In this document: positions 8,957-16,332 of the stretch, piece by piece
Layout of the letters: each line of letters opens with the position of its first letter
How positions within the stretch are numbered: position 1 is the first letter of the stretch
DNA from: Nioella nitratireducens
GTDB taxonomy: Bacteria > Pseudomonadota > Alphaproteobacteria > Rhodobacterales > Rhodobacteraceae
DNA length: 64,000 nucleotides
NCBI RefSeq assembly: GCF_001879715.1
Contig: NZ_MNBW01000012.1
Location: 82,795-146,794, forward strand
Direction: 5' to 3'
Notes under the pieces: model-generated
What the model was told of the DNA's origin: nothing
What the model saw: only the letters and a program-made list of their open reading frames with translations
Database searches by the model: none
Translations under genes and position numbers: made by a program

Positions 8957-9739
8957 ATGTTGACACGCCGCCAGTTCGCTGGCGGGGCCGGGGCGGTTGT
9001 TGTCTCGACGACCCTGCCAGGTTCCGTTTGGGCGCAGGCCCAGGCCACCAGCGCGTTTGCCATACCCGAGGGGGTGGCGCGGGGTGGCCCGACTACGATC
9101 ACCCGCGTGCCGACGGATCAGCCCCTGCTGGCGATGACGTTCGACGACGGCCCGCATGAAACCCTGACCCCGCAATTGCTGGATCTGCTGCGCGCCCGTG
9201 GCCTTAGGGCGACGTTTTACCTGATCGGACGCCGCGTGGCGCGCTATCCGGCCTTGGCCCGGCGGATCGCCGAGGAAGGCCACGAGATCGGCAACCACAC
9301 CTGGAACCATCCGCGGCTGACCTCGCTGGGGAATACCTCTTTGCTGGCCGAGCTGGACCGCACCACCCAGATCATTGCCGAGGCGACCGGGCGTCCGCCC
9401 GTCACCATGCGGCCGCCCTATGGGCTGTTGTCGCCGCGCCAGCGTGGGCTGATCTACGAGACGCGGCGGTTTCCGACCGTGCTGTGGTCTGTCGATCCCG
9501 AGGATTGGCGGCGGCCGGGTAGCGCGGCGGTGGCGCGCCGCATCGTGAGCCATGCCAATAGCGGTGCCGTGATCCTGTCGCATGACATCATCGGCGGCAC
9601 GGTGCGCGCGATGCCAGCCACGCTCGACGGGTTGACGGCACAGGGCTATCGCTTCGTCACCGTGTCCGAACTGATCGGCTGGCCCCGGTGGACCGGACGG
9701 CATTTGCAGCTGAGCGCGGCCCTCGGGCAAGGGAACTGA
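8957..9739 (+). CDS. Secreted polysaccharide deacetylase (CE4/NodB fold)
   Basis: 260 aa. The N-terminus MLTRRQFAGGAGAVVVS fits a Tat signal (RRQF then a hydrophobic run ending WAQA). The NodB domain starts at LLAMTFDDGPH with the catalytic base and metal Asp. The His pair is in GHEIGNHTWNHP, motif 3 is RPPYG, and the later SVDPEDWRRPG and VILSHD complete the CE4 set. Such enzymes remove N-acetyl groups from peptidoglycan or exopolysaccharide in the periplasm; the substrate cannot be told. The ATG at 8957 is preferred over a TTG at 8951, with GGGGA about 9 nt upstream. Confidence 0.85.
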   Translation: MLTRRQFAGGAGAVVVSTTLPGSVWAQAQATSAFAIPEGVARGGPTTITRVPTDQPLLAMTFDDGPHETLTPQLLDLLRARGLRATFYLIGRRVARYPALARRIAEEGHEIGNHTWNHPRLTSLGNTSLLAELDRTTQIIAEATGRPPVTMRPPYGLLSPRQRGLIYETRRFPTVLWSVDPEDWRRPGSAAVARRIVSHANSGAVILSHDIIGGTVRAMPATLDGLTAQGYRFVTVSELIGWPRWTGRHLQLSAALGQGN

Positions 9740-9818
9740 GCGCGGCTGCCCGCGATCCTTGACGTGGCCCCTGCGCGGCGTGTTTCCTGACCGCAGACTA
9801 TCGAGCAGGAGAATCCAA

Positions 9819-10187
9819 ATGCCGAGCGATTCCAGCGACTCCGAAAACGTCCTCTCCGCAGAGGTCGTCAACGATACCGACCTCAATCTCAGCGATGTGC
9901 CGCGACAGGAGGGCGAAGAGGCGCCGCCGTTCCGGATGAAAGACCTGCTCGACGCGGTTGGCGCCGAAAGCGAGCTGAAACGCTCGGACCTGCGCGACAC
10001 GGCGGTCGACTTGGGCGAGGCCATTGCGGGTGCCCTGCGCGATGGCCGCACGGTGATCTTGCCGGGTCTGGGGAAAATCACCCCGCGCAAGCGCGAAGAA
10101 AAGCCTTCGGGCGTCATGGTGACCGCCAGGATCAAGCTGCCGGACGTGACCGAAAACGACGAGGCCGACGGGGATGATTTTCCCTGA
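9819..10187 (+). CDS. HU/IHF-like DNA-binding protein with acidic extensions
   Basis: 122 aa. Residues about 38-105 look like an HU fold: MKDLLDAVGAESELKRSDLRDTAVDLGEAIAGALRDGRTVILPGLGKITPRKREEKPSG, with the G-R-x-V-x-x-P-G-L-G-x signature that precedes the beta arm. Unlike classical HU it carries an acidic Ser/Asp-rich N-terminal extension of about 35 residues and an acidic C-terminal tail. It is probably a nucleoid-associated accessory protein rather than the main HU. The ATG at 9819 has AGCAGGAGA upstream. It is followed by tRNA-Val. Confidence 0.75.
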   Translation: MPSDSSDSENVLSAEVVNDTDLNLSDVPRQEGEEAPPFRMKDLLDAVGAESELKRSDLRDTAVDLGEAIAGALRDGRTVILPGLGKITPRKREEKPSGVMVTARIKLPDVTENDEADGDDFP

Positions 10188-10238
10188 TCTGCCCCCTTGC
10201 GCCGCCGCCGCGCCGAGTCTAAAAGCCTGCTCCACAGA

Positions 10239-10313
10239 GGGTGATTAGCTCAGTGGTAGAGCGCTTCGTTCACATCGAAGATGTCAGGAGTTCGAATCTC
10301 TTATCACCCACCA
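10239..10313 (+). tRNA. tRNA-Val (anticodon CAC), CCA encoded
   Basis: The cloverleaf folds by hand: acceptor GGGTGAT/ATCACCC, D-arm GCTC-AGTGGTA-GAGC, anticodon stem CTTCG/CGAAG with loop TTCACAT (anticodon CAC), and T-arm AGGAG-TTCGAAT-CTCTT with one G-T pair. The discriminator A and an encoded CCA end at 10313. It reads GTG valine codons. No integrase or att duplication is visible beside it. Confidence 0.95.
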
Positions 10314-10321
10314 TTTTCCTT

Positions 10322-10356
10322 GCAAAAGGCGCTGCGTGACCCGTGGCGCCTTTTGC
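10322..10356 (+). terminator. Terminator after tRNA-Val
   Basis: GCAAAAGGCGC (10322-10332) and GCGCCTTTTGC (10346-10356) form a perfect 11-bp stem with a 13-nt loop, starting 9 bp after the tRNA. The T-run lies inside the 3' arm, so it could work in either direction. Confidence 0.7.
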
Positions 10357-10405
10357 CGTTCAAGGGGCAGGAGGGGGTGGTTCCCCCGGCCGAGGAGAGA
10401 TGCCA

Positions 10406-10993
10406 ATGACCGATGTCCTGCCTGACCTGCCCGACATCTGGGTTCTGCGCCACGGGGAAACCGAGTGGAACGCGGCGGGCCGGATGCAGGGACGGCTCGA
10501 CTCGCCGCTGACGGTCACCGGTCTGGCGCAGGCCGAAGCACAGGGTCGCATTCTGGCGCGGGAATTGCCGCACGATGGGGTGCGTGTGCTGTCCAGCCCG
10601 GCCCCGAGGGCCCTGCGCACGGCGCGGCTGGCGCTGGACGGGCGGAAGATTGCCTGCGACGCCCGGCTGGAAGAGATCGACCTTGGCCGCTGGCAGGGTC
10701 GCACTATTGACGATCTCAGGGCCGAAAATGCCGAGGTGCGGGCCGCCACCGACCCGCATTTGTGGAAATTCGCCGCCCCCGGCGGCGAAACGCTGGGGCA
10801 GATGGCGGACCGGGTGCAGTCGCTGTTGCTGGAGCTTGAGGGGCCGACCGTGTTGGTCACCCATGGGGTCACCTCCCGCCTGTTGCGCTGTATCGCGCTT
10901 GGGATGGCGATCACTGATTTGGCGGCGGTGCCGGGCGGGCAGGGGATTGTGCACCATATCCGCAACGGCCGGGCCCGCCTGCTGCGCCCCTGA
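10406..10993 (+). CDS. Histidine phosphatase (phosphoglycerate-mutase-like)
   Basis: 195 aa. The phosphohistidine motif is WVLRHGETEWNAAGRMQG near residue 13, the second arginine is in LSSPAPRALRTA, the proton-donor Glu in LEEIDLGRWQG, and the second His in LVTHGVTSRLL. These are the four hallmarks of branch 1 histidine phosphatases. Substrates in this family range from sugar phosphates to cobalamin precursors; nothing nearby decides. The ATG at 10406 is chosen because GAGGAGA lies 7 nt upstream; an ATG at 10400 overlaps that site. Confidence 0.85.
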   Translation: MTDVLPDLPDIWVLRHGETEWNAAGRMQGRLDSPLTVTGLAQAEAQGRILARELPHDGVRVLSSPAPRALRTARLALDGRKIACDARLEEIDLGRWQGRTIDDLRAENAEVRAATDPHLWKFAAPGGETLGQMADRVQSLLLELEGPTVLVTHGVTSRLLRCIALGMAITDLAAVPGGQGIVHHIRNGRARLLRP

Positions 10994-11046
10994 CCGAATT
11001 GAGTGGGCTGCGCCCACGCTCGATGCGTTGGACGGTCGCTGGCGGC

Positions 11047-11550
11047 TCAGTGCTTTTCGGCCCGCAGATAGCTGCGCATGCCGTAGAGCAGGGGCGAGCC
11101 GTCATGGGCGACGTGGACCTCTTCCACCGCGCCGATGCAGATATGGTGGGTGCCGAGTTTTTCAGCCGAGACCAGCCGACAGTCGAAACTGACCAGAGCC
11201 GAGGTCAGGCGGGGGGCCCCGGTCGCGCCGGGGACGAAGGGGGCCGCCGCGAACTTGTCTCCGTCCGGGGCGGGGGCACGGCCCGAAAAGACATCGGACA
11301 CAAGCTGTTGATCATTTGCCAAAACATTGATGCAAAAGCATTTGTTTTCCAGAAGCGGCGCCAGCGCCGAGGCGGATTCATTCAGGCAGACCAGCATCGT
11401 CGGCGCCTCGCCATCGGCGGAGATCGAGGTCATCGCGCTGACGGTCACGCCCGCGCGACCGGCGGGCCCATCGGTTGTCACGACGCTGACCGAGGCGGCG
11501 GCGCGGCTCATCCCTTCGATGAATTCCTGTCGCAGCGTTTGCTCTGGCAT
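11047..11550 (-). CDS. Flavin reductase-like FMN-binding protein
   Basis: 167 aa. The sequence FIEGMSRAAASVSVVTTDGPAGRAGVTVSAMTSISADGEAPTMLVCLNESASA is the opening of the HpaC/RutF-type flavin reductase domain. The later CINVLANDQQLVSDVFSG and GTHHICIGAVEEV are also family signatures. Such proteins supply reduced flavin to two-component monooxygenases. The partner is not adjacent; the luciferase-like domain of the NRPS at 57-61 kb would need reduced FMN, but the distance makes any link speculative. The start has AGGAG upstream. It is divergent from the agmatinase-like gene. Confidence 0.85.
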   Translation of the reverse strand: MPEQTLRQEFIEGMSRAAASVSVVTTDGPAGRAGVTVSAMTSISADGEAPTMLVCLNESASALAPLLENKCFCINVLANDQQLVSDVFSGRAPAPDGDKFAAAPFVPGATGAPRLTSALVSFDCRLVSAEKLGTHHICIGAVEEVHVAHDGSPLLYGMRSYLRAEKH

Positions 11551-11679
11551 CGGGCGGCTCCTGTCCGGGCGGGTGTCTTGGTAATGTAGGGTGGGCGGGC
11601 GCGATGCAAGGCAGAGTTGCCATTTCCCGCGCAACAGGGTTTGCATGGGGCACGGACGTGACAGGGAAAGGGGCCGGGC

Positions 11680-12642
11680 ATGGCGCTGGAAGACGCGAAA
11701 AAGGATGTGGACGGGGCGTTCACGCGGGCGGACCTTAAGGGGCGCAGCGCTGAGAACACCTTTGGCGGGGCAATCAGTTTCCTGCGTCGGCGGTTCACCA
11801 AGACCTTGACCGGGGTGGATGTGGCGGTGACCGGCGTGCCGTTCGACCAGTCGGTGACAAACCGGCCCGGAACGCGCTTTGGCCCGCGTGCGATCCGCGA
11901 GGCGAGCGCGTTGCAGGTCTACGATCCGCCCTATGGCTGGGACGGCTATGACCCGATGAGCGCGCTGGCGATTGCCGATTATGGCGATCTGGCCTTCGAC
12001 TATGCCAATCCCGGCGGCTTTCCAGCGGTGCTGGAGGCCCATGCGGACGGGATATTGGGGCAAGGCGCGGCGCTGATCACCCTTGGCGGGGATCATTCGA
12101 TCACGTTGCCGCTGCTGCGCGCGCATGTCAAACGGCACGGACCCGTGGCGTTGCTGCAATTCGACGCCCATACCGACACATGGCCCGACGACGACCCGGC
12201 GCGGGTGGATCACGGCACCTTCGCCTACAAGGCGGTGAAGGAAGGGCTGATCGACGTGGCGCATTCCGTGCATGTGGGCATCCGCACGGTGGTGGAGGAC
12301 AATCTGGGCATCGAGATCCTCGATGCGCGCCGCGTTCACGAACTGGGGCCGCAGGCGATTGCCGCGCGGGTGAAAGAGATCGTGGGCGACGCGCCGGTCT
12401 ACCTGAGTTTCGACATTGACTGTCTGGACCCAAGCTATGCCCCCGGCACCGGCACGCCGGTCTGGGGCGGGTTGAGCACGGCGCAGGCGGCGATCATCCT
12501 GCGCGACATTGCCGGGATCACCCTGATCGGCGGCGATGTGGTCGAGGTCTCTCCCCCCTTCGATTCCGGGCAGATCACTGCCGTGGCGGGTGCGCATGTG
12601 GCGATGGAGCTGTTGTGCCTGTGGGGGTGGACGCGGCGGTGA
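11680..12642 (+). CDS. speB: Agmatinase/ureohydrolase
   Basis: 320 aa. The binuclear manganese motifs of the ureohydrolase family are all present: GGDHS, DAHTD and SFDIDCLDPSYAPGTGTPVWGG. The overall length and the spacing fit agmatinase, which splits agmatine into putrescine and urea; guanidinobutyrase or another guanidino-acid hydrolase is an alternative because these share motifs. No arginine decarboxylase is nearby. It is cytoplasmic and divergent from the flavin reductase gene. Confidence 0.8.
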   Translation: MALEDAKKDVDGAFTRADLKGRSAENTFGGAISFLRRRFTKTLTGVDVAVTGVPFDQSVTNRPGTRFGPRAIREASALQVYDPPYGWDGYDPMSALAIADYGDLAFDYANPGGFPAVLEAHADGILGQGAALITLGGDHSITLPLLRAHVKRHGPVALLQFDAHTDTWPDDDPARVDHGTFAYKAVKEGLIDVAHSVHVGIRTVVEDNLGIEILDARRVHELGPQAIAARVKEIVGDAPVYLSFDIDCLDPSYAPGTGTPVWGGLSTAQAAIILRDIAGITLIGGDVVEVSPPFDSGQITAVAGAHVAMELLCLWGWTRR

Positions 12643-12732
12643 CTGTCACACAACTGTCATGATCATGACGCTGGCAAGAATCGCGGAACCGGCGTATGGC
12701 CATTCCACTCAAACCCCGTTCGTGACACAGCG

Positions 12733-13647
12733 ATGACACGCAAGCAAAAGCCCAAGGACGAAAAGCAAATCGCGCGGGAAATCTCCTATGCGCATTCAGC
12801 CCGAACCAAAAGCGGTCGGGCGATGATCCGGGTGATGGAAAACACCACCGGTCGGATCAAGCTGATCCGCCGCGCGCGCGGCTATGATGACGAGGTGCGC
12901 TCGGGCCGGGATTTCTGGGAAGTGATCGTCGAACGCTATGGTTTGTCGCTGGAGGTGACGGGCGGTAGCCTGGACAATATCCCGGTGGACGGGCCGCTGA
13001 TCGCCATCGCCAACCATCCCTACGGCATTCTCGATGGGTTGATGCTGGGCCATATCCTGTCGATCACGCGGGGCGATTTCCGCATTCTTGCCCATCAGGT
13101 CTTTCGCAAGTCCGAGGATCTGGACAAGGTCATCCTGCCGATTTCCTTCGATGAAACGAAAGAGGCGGTCGCGCTGAACATCCAGACCCGCAAGTCGGCG
13201 CTGCGCTACTTGTCCGAGGGCGGCGCGATCGGGATCTTTCCCGGCGGCACCGTGGCCACGGCCAACAAGCCCTTCGGGCGGCCGATGGACCCCTATTGGC
13301 GCGGCTTCACGGCGCGGATGATCACCAAGTCGGACGCGGTCGTGGTGCCGATCTTTTTCGAGGGGCACACCAGCCGCCTGTTCCAACTGGCCAGCCATTT
13401 GCACACGACCCTGCGCATGGGGCTGTTGATCAAGGAATTTCGCAAGCGGGTGAACACGCCGGTCAAGGTGGTGATCGGCCCCCCCATTGCGCGGGCAGAG
13501 CTGGACCGCTTTGCCGGGGACACGCGGGCGATGATGGACTTCCTGCGCCAATCCACCTACCAATTGTCCCCAACCCCCATCAACCCGTCCGAGATCGGGT
13601 TCGAATTCGAGGATAAACACAAGCGAGATGGCCGTCGGGATATTTGA
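12733..13647 (+). CDS. Lysophospholipid acyltransferase family protein (PlsC-like)
   Basis: 304 aa. The catalytic block is [16 protein letters not shown] (about residues 92-107). The usual PlsC box is His-x4-Asp; here His and Asp are separated by five residues. The second block is [14 protein letters not shown], in place of FPEGT, and [12 protein letters not shown] follows. The family transfers acyl groups to glycerolipid or ornithine-lipid acceptors at the inner membrane; which one is unknown. It overlaps murI by 20 bp, so both are probably co-transcribed. Confidence 0.75.
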   Translation: MTRKQKPKDEKQIAREISYAHSARTKSGRAMIRVMENTTGRIKLIRRARGYDDEVRSGRDFWEVIVERYGLSLEVTGGSLDNIPVDGPLIAIANHPYGILDGLMLGHILSITRGDFRILAHQVFRKSEDLDKVILPISFDETKEAVALNIQTRKSALRYLSEGGAIGIFPGGTVATANKPFGRPMDPYWRGFTARMITKSDAVVVPIFFEGHTSRLFQLASHLHTTLRMGLLIKEFRKRVNTPVKVVIGPPIARAELDRFAGDTRAMMDFLRQSTYQLSPTPINPSEIGFEFEDKHKRDGRRDI

Positions 13648-14440
13648 TAGCGGTTTGGGCGGGTTGACGGTGCTGGATGCCGTTGCCAAGCGCCTGCCGG
13701 AGGTGCCCTTTGTCTATTACGGCGACAATGCCCATGCGCCCTATGGCGTGCGGAATGCCGATGATGTCTATGATCTGACCACCAAGGGCGTGCAGCGGCT
13801 GTTCGATGCGGGCTGCGATCTGGTGATCCTGGCCTGCAACACCGCCTCGGCGGCGGCTCTGCGCCGGATGCAGGAGGCTTGGGTGCCCGAGGGAAAGCGC
13901 GTGCTTGGCGTCTTCGTGCCGCTGATCGAGGCGTTGACCGAACGGCAATGGGGCGACAATTCCCCGCCGCGCGAAGTGGCGGTGAAACATGTGGCGCTGT
14001 TCGCCACGCCCGCCACCGTCAGCAGCCGCGCGTTTCAGCGTGAACTGGCGTTTCGCGCCATCGGCGTGGATGTCGAGGCGCAGCCCTGTGGCGGCGTGGT
14101 CGATGCGATCGAGCAAGGCGACATGATCTTGGCCGAAGCACTGGTGCGCAGCCATGTCGAGGCGTTGCAACGGCGGATGCCCACACCAGAGGCCGCGATC
14201 CTTGGCTGCACCCACTATCCGCTGATGCAGGAGGTGTTCCAGGACGCGCTCGGCCCCGATGTGGCGGTCTACAGCCAAGCCAACCTGGTGGCCGAGAGCC
14301 TTGCGGATTACCTTGAGCGGCATCCCGACAAGCTGGGGCCGGGGACGGAACCGGGATTTCTGACCACGGGCGATCCGGCACGGGTGTCGAACAAGGCGAC
14401 GCAATTCCTGCGCCGCAAGATCGAGTTCCGGACCGCCTGA
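13628..14440 (+). CDS. murI: Glutamate racemase
   Basis: 270 aa, normal length. The start [19 protein letters not shown] is diagnostic, and the two catalytic cysteines lie in [13 protein letters not shown] and [10 protein letters not shown]. The enzyme makes D-glutamate for peptidoglycan in the cytoplasm. Its start lies inside the 3' end of the upstream acyltransferase gene (20-bp overlap), suggesting translational coupling. Confidence 0.95.
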   Translation: MAVGIFDSGLGGLTVLDAVAKRLPEVPFVYYGDNAHAPYGVRNADDVYDLTTKGVQRLFDAGCDLVILACNTASAAALRRMQEAWVPEGKRVLGVFVPLIEALTERQWGDNSPPREVAVKHVALFATPATVSSRAFQRELAFRAIGVDVEAQPCGGVVDAIEQGDMILAEALVRSHVEALQRRMPTPEAAILGCTHYPLMQEVFQDALGPDVAVYSQANLVAESLADYLERHPDKLGPGTEPGFLTTGDPARVSNKATQFLRRKIEFRTA

Positions 14441-14528
14441 GGCAACCTGTCCTTGCGGATGCTCTCGACCTTTGCGGCGGGAATGCCCATCTAGGACGCA
14501 GTCTGGCGAATTTGAGGAGGCGGGCCCC

Positions 14529-14984
14529 ATGCGCGGGTTGAAGAAGAAACGCAGAATCCAGGTGATTTTGGTCGCAGTCGCGGCCTTGGCGATTTCCGTC
14601 GGGCTGATCGGCTATGGCATGCGCGATGGCATCAATTTCTTCCGCACGCCATCGGAAGTGGCGGTGACGCCGCCGCCGCCGACCGAGGTGTTCCGCATCG
14701 GTGGGCTGGTGCTGGACGGCAGCCTTGTGCGCGATGCAGGCACCGAACTGCATTTCGTTGTGACAGACGGCGGGGCCGATATCCCGGTGCGGTATGTCGG
14801 CTCGGATGCGCCGCCCGACCTGTTCGACGAAGGCACGGGAACGGTGGCGACCGGCAGCTTGCAAGACGGGGTCTTCATTGCCACGGAACTTTTGGCCCGC
14901 CATGACGAAACCTATATGCCCGCCGAGGTGATCGACGCGCTGGAACAACAGGGCGTGTATCGCTCGCCGACGCCCGAGAGCTGA
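14529..14984 (+). CDS. ccmE: Cytochrome c maturation haem chaperone CcmE
   Basis: 151 aa. There is a single N-terminal membrane anchor (VILVAVAALAISVGLIGYGM), then the OB-fold periplasmic domain FRIGGLVLDGSLV...VTDGGADIPVRYVG. The haem-binding H-x3-Y motif is RHDETYMP near the C-terminus. CcmE carries haem covalently from CcmC to the CcmFH ligase. It stands apart from other ccm genes here. The ATG at 14529 has GAGGAGG upstream. The two c-type cytochromes at 24.6-26 kb would be clients. A compound terminator repeat follows. Confidence 0.93.
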   Translation: MRGLKKKRRIQVILVAVAALAISVGLIGYGMRDGINFFRTPSEVAVTPPPPTEVFRIGGLVLDGSLVRDAGTELHFVVTDGGADIPVRYVGSDAPPDLFDEGTGTVATGSLQDGVFIATELLARHDETYMPAEVIDALEQQGVYRSPTPES

Positions 14985-15058
14985 GCAGCGCGGAAATCCC
15001 GGGAACGGAGTTTTCACCGCGTCTGCCGCAGATGGTCCCCTTTGGACAGGTCAGGGTA

Positions 15059-15109
15059 GTGAGGGGCCAGCCCCTCACACTCCCCGGAGTATTTTTGCCA
15101 AGAAGAAGG
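15059..15109 (+). terminator. Compound terminator repeat, copy 2 (downstream of ccmE)
   Basis: GTGAGGGGC (15059-15067) pairs perfectly with GCCCCTCAC (15070-15078). Directly after it comes ACTCC-CC-GGAGT (15079-15090) and ATTTTT, then the tail GCCAAGAAGAAGG (15097-15109). The second hairpin, T-run and tail match copy 1 at 1264-1295 (opposite strand), while the first hairpin differs. It lies 75 bp after the ccmE stop. Confidence 0.85.
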
Positions 15110-15114
15110 CAGGG

Positions 15115-15129
15115 TTAGCGGAGGCTTAA
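15115..15129 (+). promoter_or_regulatory. CtrA-like box upstream of the endolysin gene
   Basis: TTAG-N7-TTAA (15115-15118, 15126-15129) differs by one base from the CtrA full site TTAA-N7-TTAA. It is centred about 63 bp before the endolysin ATG. In Rhodobacter capsulatus CtrA is required for gene-transfer-agent release, so the position is plausible. A single imperfect match by eye is weak evidence. Confidence 0.4.
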
Positions 15130-15184
15130 CCTTTTTGTGCCTATGGTCGGGGCAATCGGAACCTGAGCATGGGAGGGCTGAACC

Positions 15185-15796
15185 ATGCTGTCGGTTCGCC
15201 AGATTGCGTCTGAAATAGTCGACCGCGAAGGGGGCTTCGTGAATGACCCCAACGATCCCGGGGGGGCGACGAATTACGGGGTCACCATCCATACCATGCG
15301 CGCGCTTGGGCTGGACCTTGACGGCGATGGCGACGTGGATGTCACCGATGTGCGCGCCTTGCCCCGAGAGCGGGCGGTCGAAATTTTCATCGAGCATTAC
15401 TATCGGCGGCCGCATATTGACCGGCTGCCAGAGGCGTTGCAGCCGACCGTCTTCGACATGCAGGTCAACGCCGGGACCAACGCCTTGCGCATTTTGCAAA
15501 GATTGTTGCGTGATATGGGGCAGGAAATCGTGGTGGACGGCGTTATCGGGCCACAGACCATCGCGGCTGCGGAAACGGTGCATGATCGGGCCGGGCAGGC
15601 GCTGGTCGATGCCTACGGGATCGCGCGGCGGAATTTCTACTACGCGATTGCGGATCGACGACCGGCGTCAAGGCGCTATGCCACCCGGCGCGACGGCGGC
15701 AAGGGCGGCTGGATCTTGCGGGCCGAGGCGTTCATCTCGCCCGAATTTCACCTGACAGACGCGGAACATCGGGAAAGGGTTGCGGCATGGGGTTGA
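15185..15796 (+). CDS. Holin-associated N-acetylmuramidase (GH108), GTA-type endolysin
   Basis: 203 aa. The N-terminal domain has the GH108 catalytic motif EGGFVNDPNDPGGATNYGVT (residues 15-34) with the active Glu at 15, and the C-terminal peptidoglycan-binding part contains VDGVIGPQTIAA. Residues 44-55 spell a perfect EF-hand-like loop, DLDGDGDVDVTD, suggesting calcium dependence. There is no signal peptide, so export needs a holin, and the next gene is one, overlapping by 10 bp. In R. capsulatus the GTA endolysin and holin are a two-gene locus away from the capsid cluster; this matches. No other phage or GTA gene is in the window. Confidence 0.85.
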   Translation: MLSVRQIASEIVDREGGFVNDPNDPGGATNYGVTIHTMRALGLDLDGDGDVDVTDVRALPRERAVEIFIEHYYRRPHIDRLPEALQPTVFDMQVNAGTNALRILQRLLRDMGQEIVVDGVIGPQTIAAAETVHDRAGQALVDAYGIARRNFYYAIADRRPASRRYATRRDGGKGGWILRAEAFISPEFHLTDAEHRERVAAWG

Positions 15797-16314
15797 TTTC
15801 ACGCGCCTTGGGCGGGGCGGATGCGCTTTCGGCGGCGGGCTCGGCGGTCAGCGATGTGGCGGAAGTGTTCCACGCCAATGAAACCCGCGCATTGGAGTTG
15901 TCGGCGGCGGCGCAGCGGGCGGCACTGGATGCGCAAGGCGACGAGTTTCAATATGCGCGACCGGGGCTGTTTGACCGGATCATCAACGGAATCAACCGGA
16001 TGCCCCGGCCGTTTCTGGCGCTTGGCACGATCGGACTGTTTGTCTTCGCCATGGTCGATCCGGTGGCTTTTTCTGGCCGGATGGAGGGGTTGAACGCGGT
16101 GCCAGAGCCGCTGTGGTGGCTGCTTGGGGCGATCGTCAGCTTCTATTTCGGCGCGCGGGAGATGCACTATTTCCGCACGCCGAACGGCGGACGTCTGCCC
16201 CGGATGCAGCCAGAGCCGGTGGCGGCGGACGCCGTGGCGGGGGCAGGCGACGTCAACCCGGCGCTGGAGCGCTGGCTGGCGCAGCAACGCGAAAGCGACC
16301 GGGGCGGGGATTGA
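15787..16314 (+). CDS. Three-TM holin of the gene-transfer-agent release type
   Basis: 175 aa. Hydrophobic segments lie at about residues 76-93 (FLALGTIGLFVFAMVDPVAF) and 112-126 (WWLLGAIVSFYFGARE). An N-terminal amphipathic Ala-rich stretch precedes them, and the invariant-looking GAREMHYFR follows the last helix. This matches the family of 3-TM holins named for GTA release. It forms membrane lesions that let the endolysin reach peptidoglycan. It overlaps the endolysin gene by 10 bp and ends within a bidirectional terminator. Confidence 0.85.
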   Translation: MGLISRALGGADALSAAGSAVSDVAEVFHANETRALELSAAAQRAALDAQGDEFQYARPGLFDRIINGINRMPRPFLALGTIGLFVFAMVDPVAFSGRMEGLNAVPEPLWWLLGAIVSFYFGAREMHYFRTPNGGRLPRMQPEPVAADAVAGAGDVNPALERWLAQQRESDRGGD

Positions 16315-16327
16315 CCCCCGCCCCGGT
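16298..16327. terminator. Bidirectional terminator between holin and the oxidoreductase gene
   Basis: ACCGGGGCGGGG (16298-16309) and its complement (16316-16327) form a perfect 12-bp stem with a 6-nt loop; the holin TGA (16312-16314) lies in the loop. TTT follows at 16327-16329. It serves convergent genes. Confidence 0.75.
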
Positions 16328-16332
16328 TTGGA

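Noticed and set aside
10239..10313. tRNA-Val as a phage attachment site
   Set aside because: No integrase and no copy of the tRNA 3' end was noticed elsewhere in the window.
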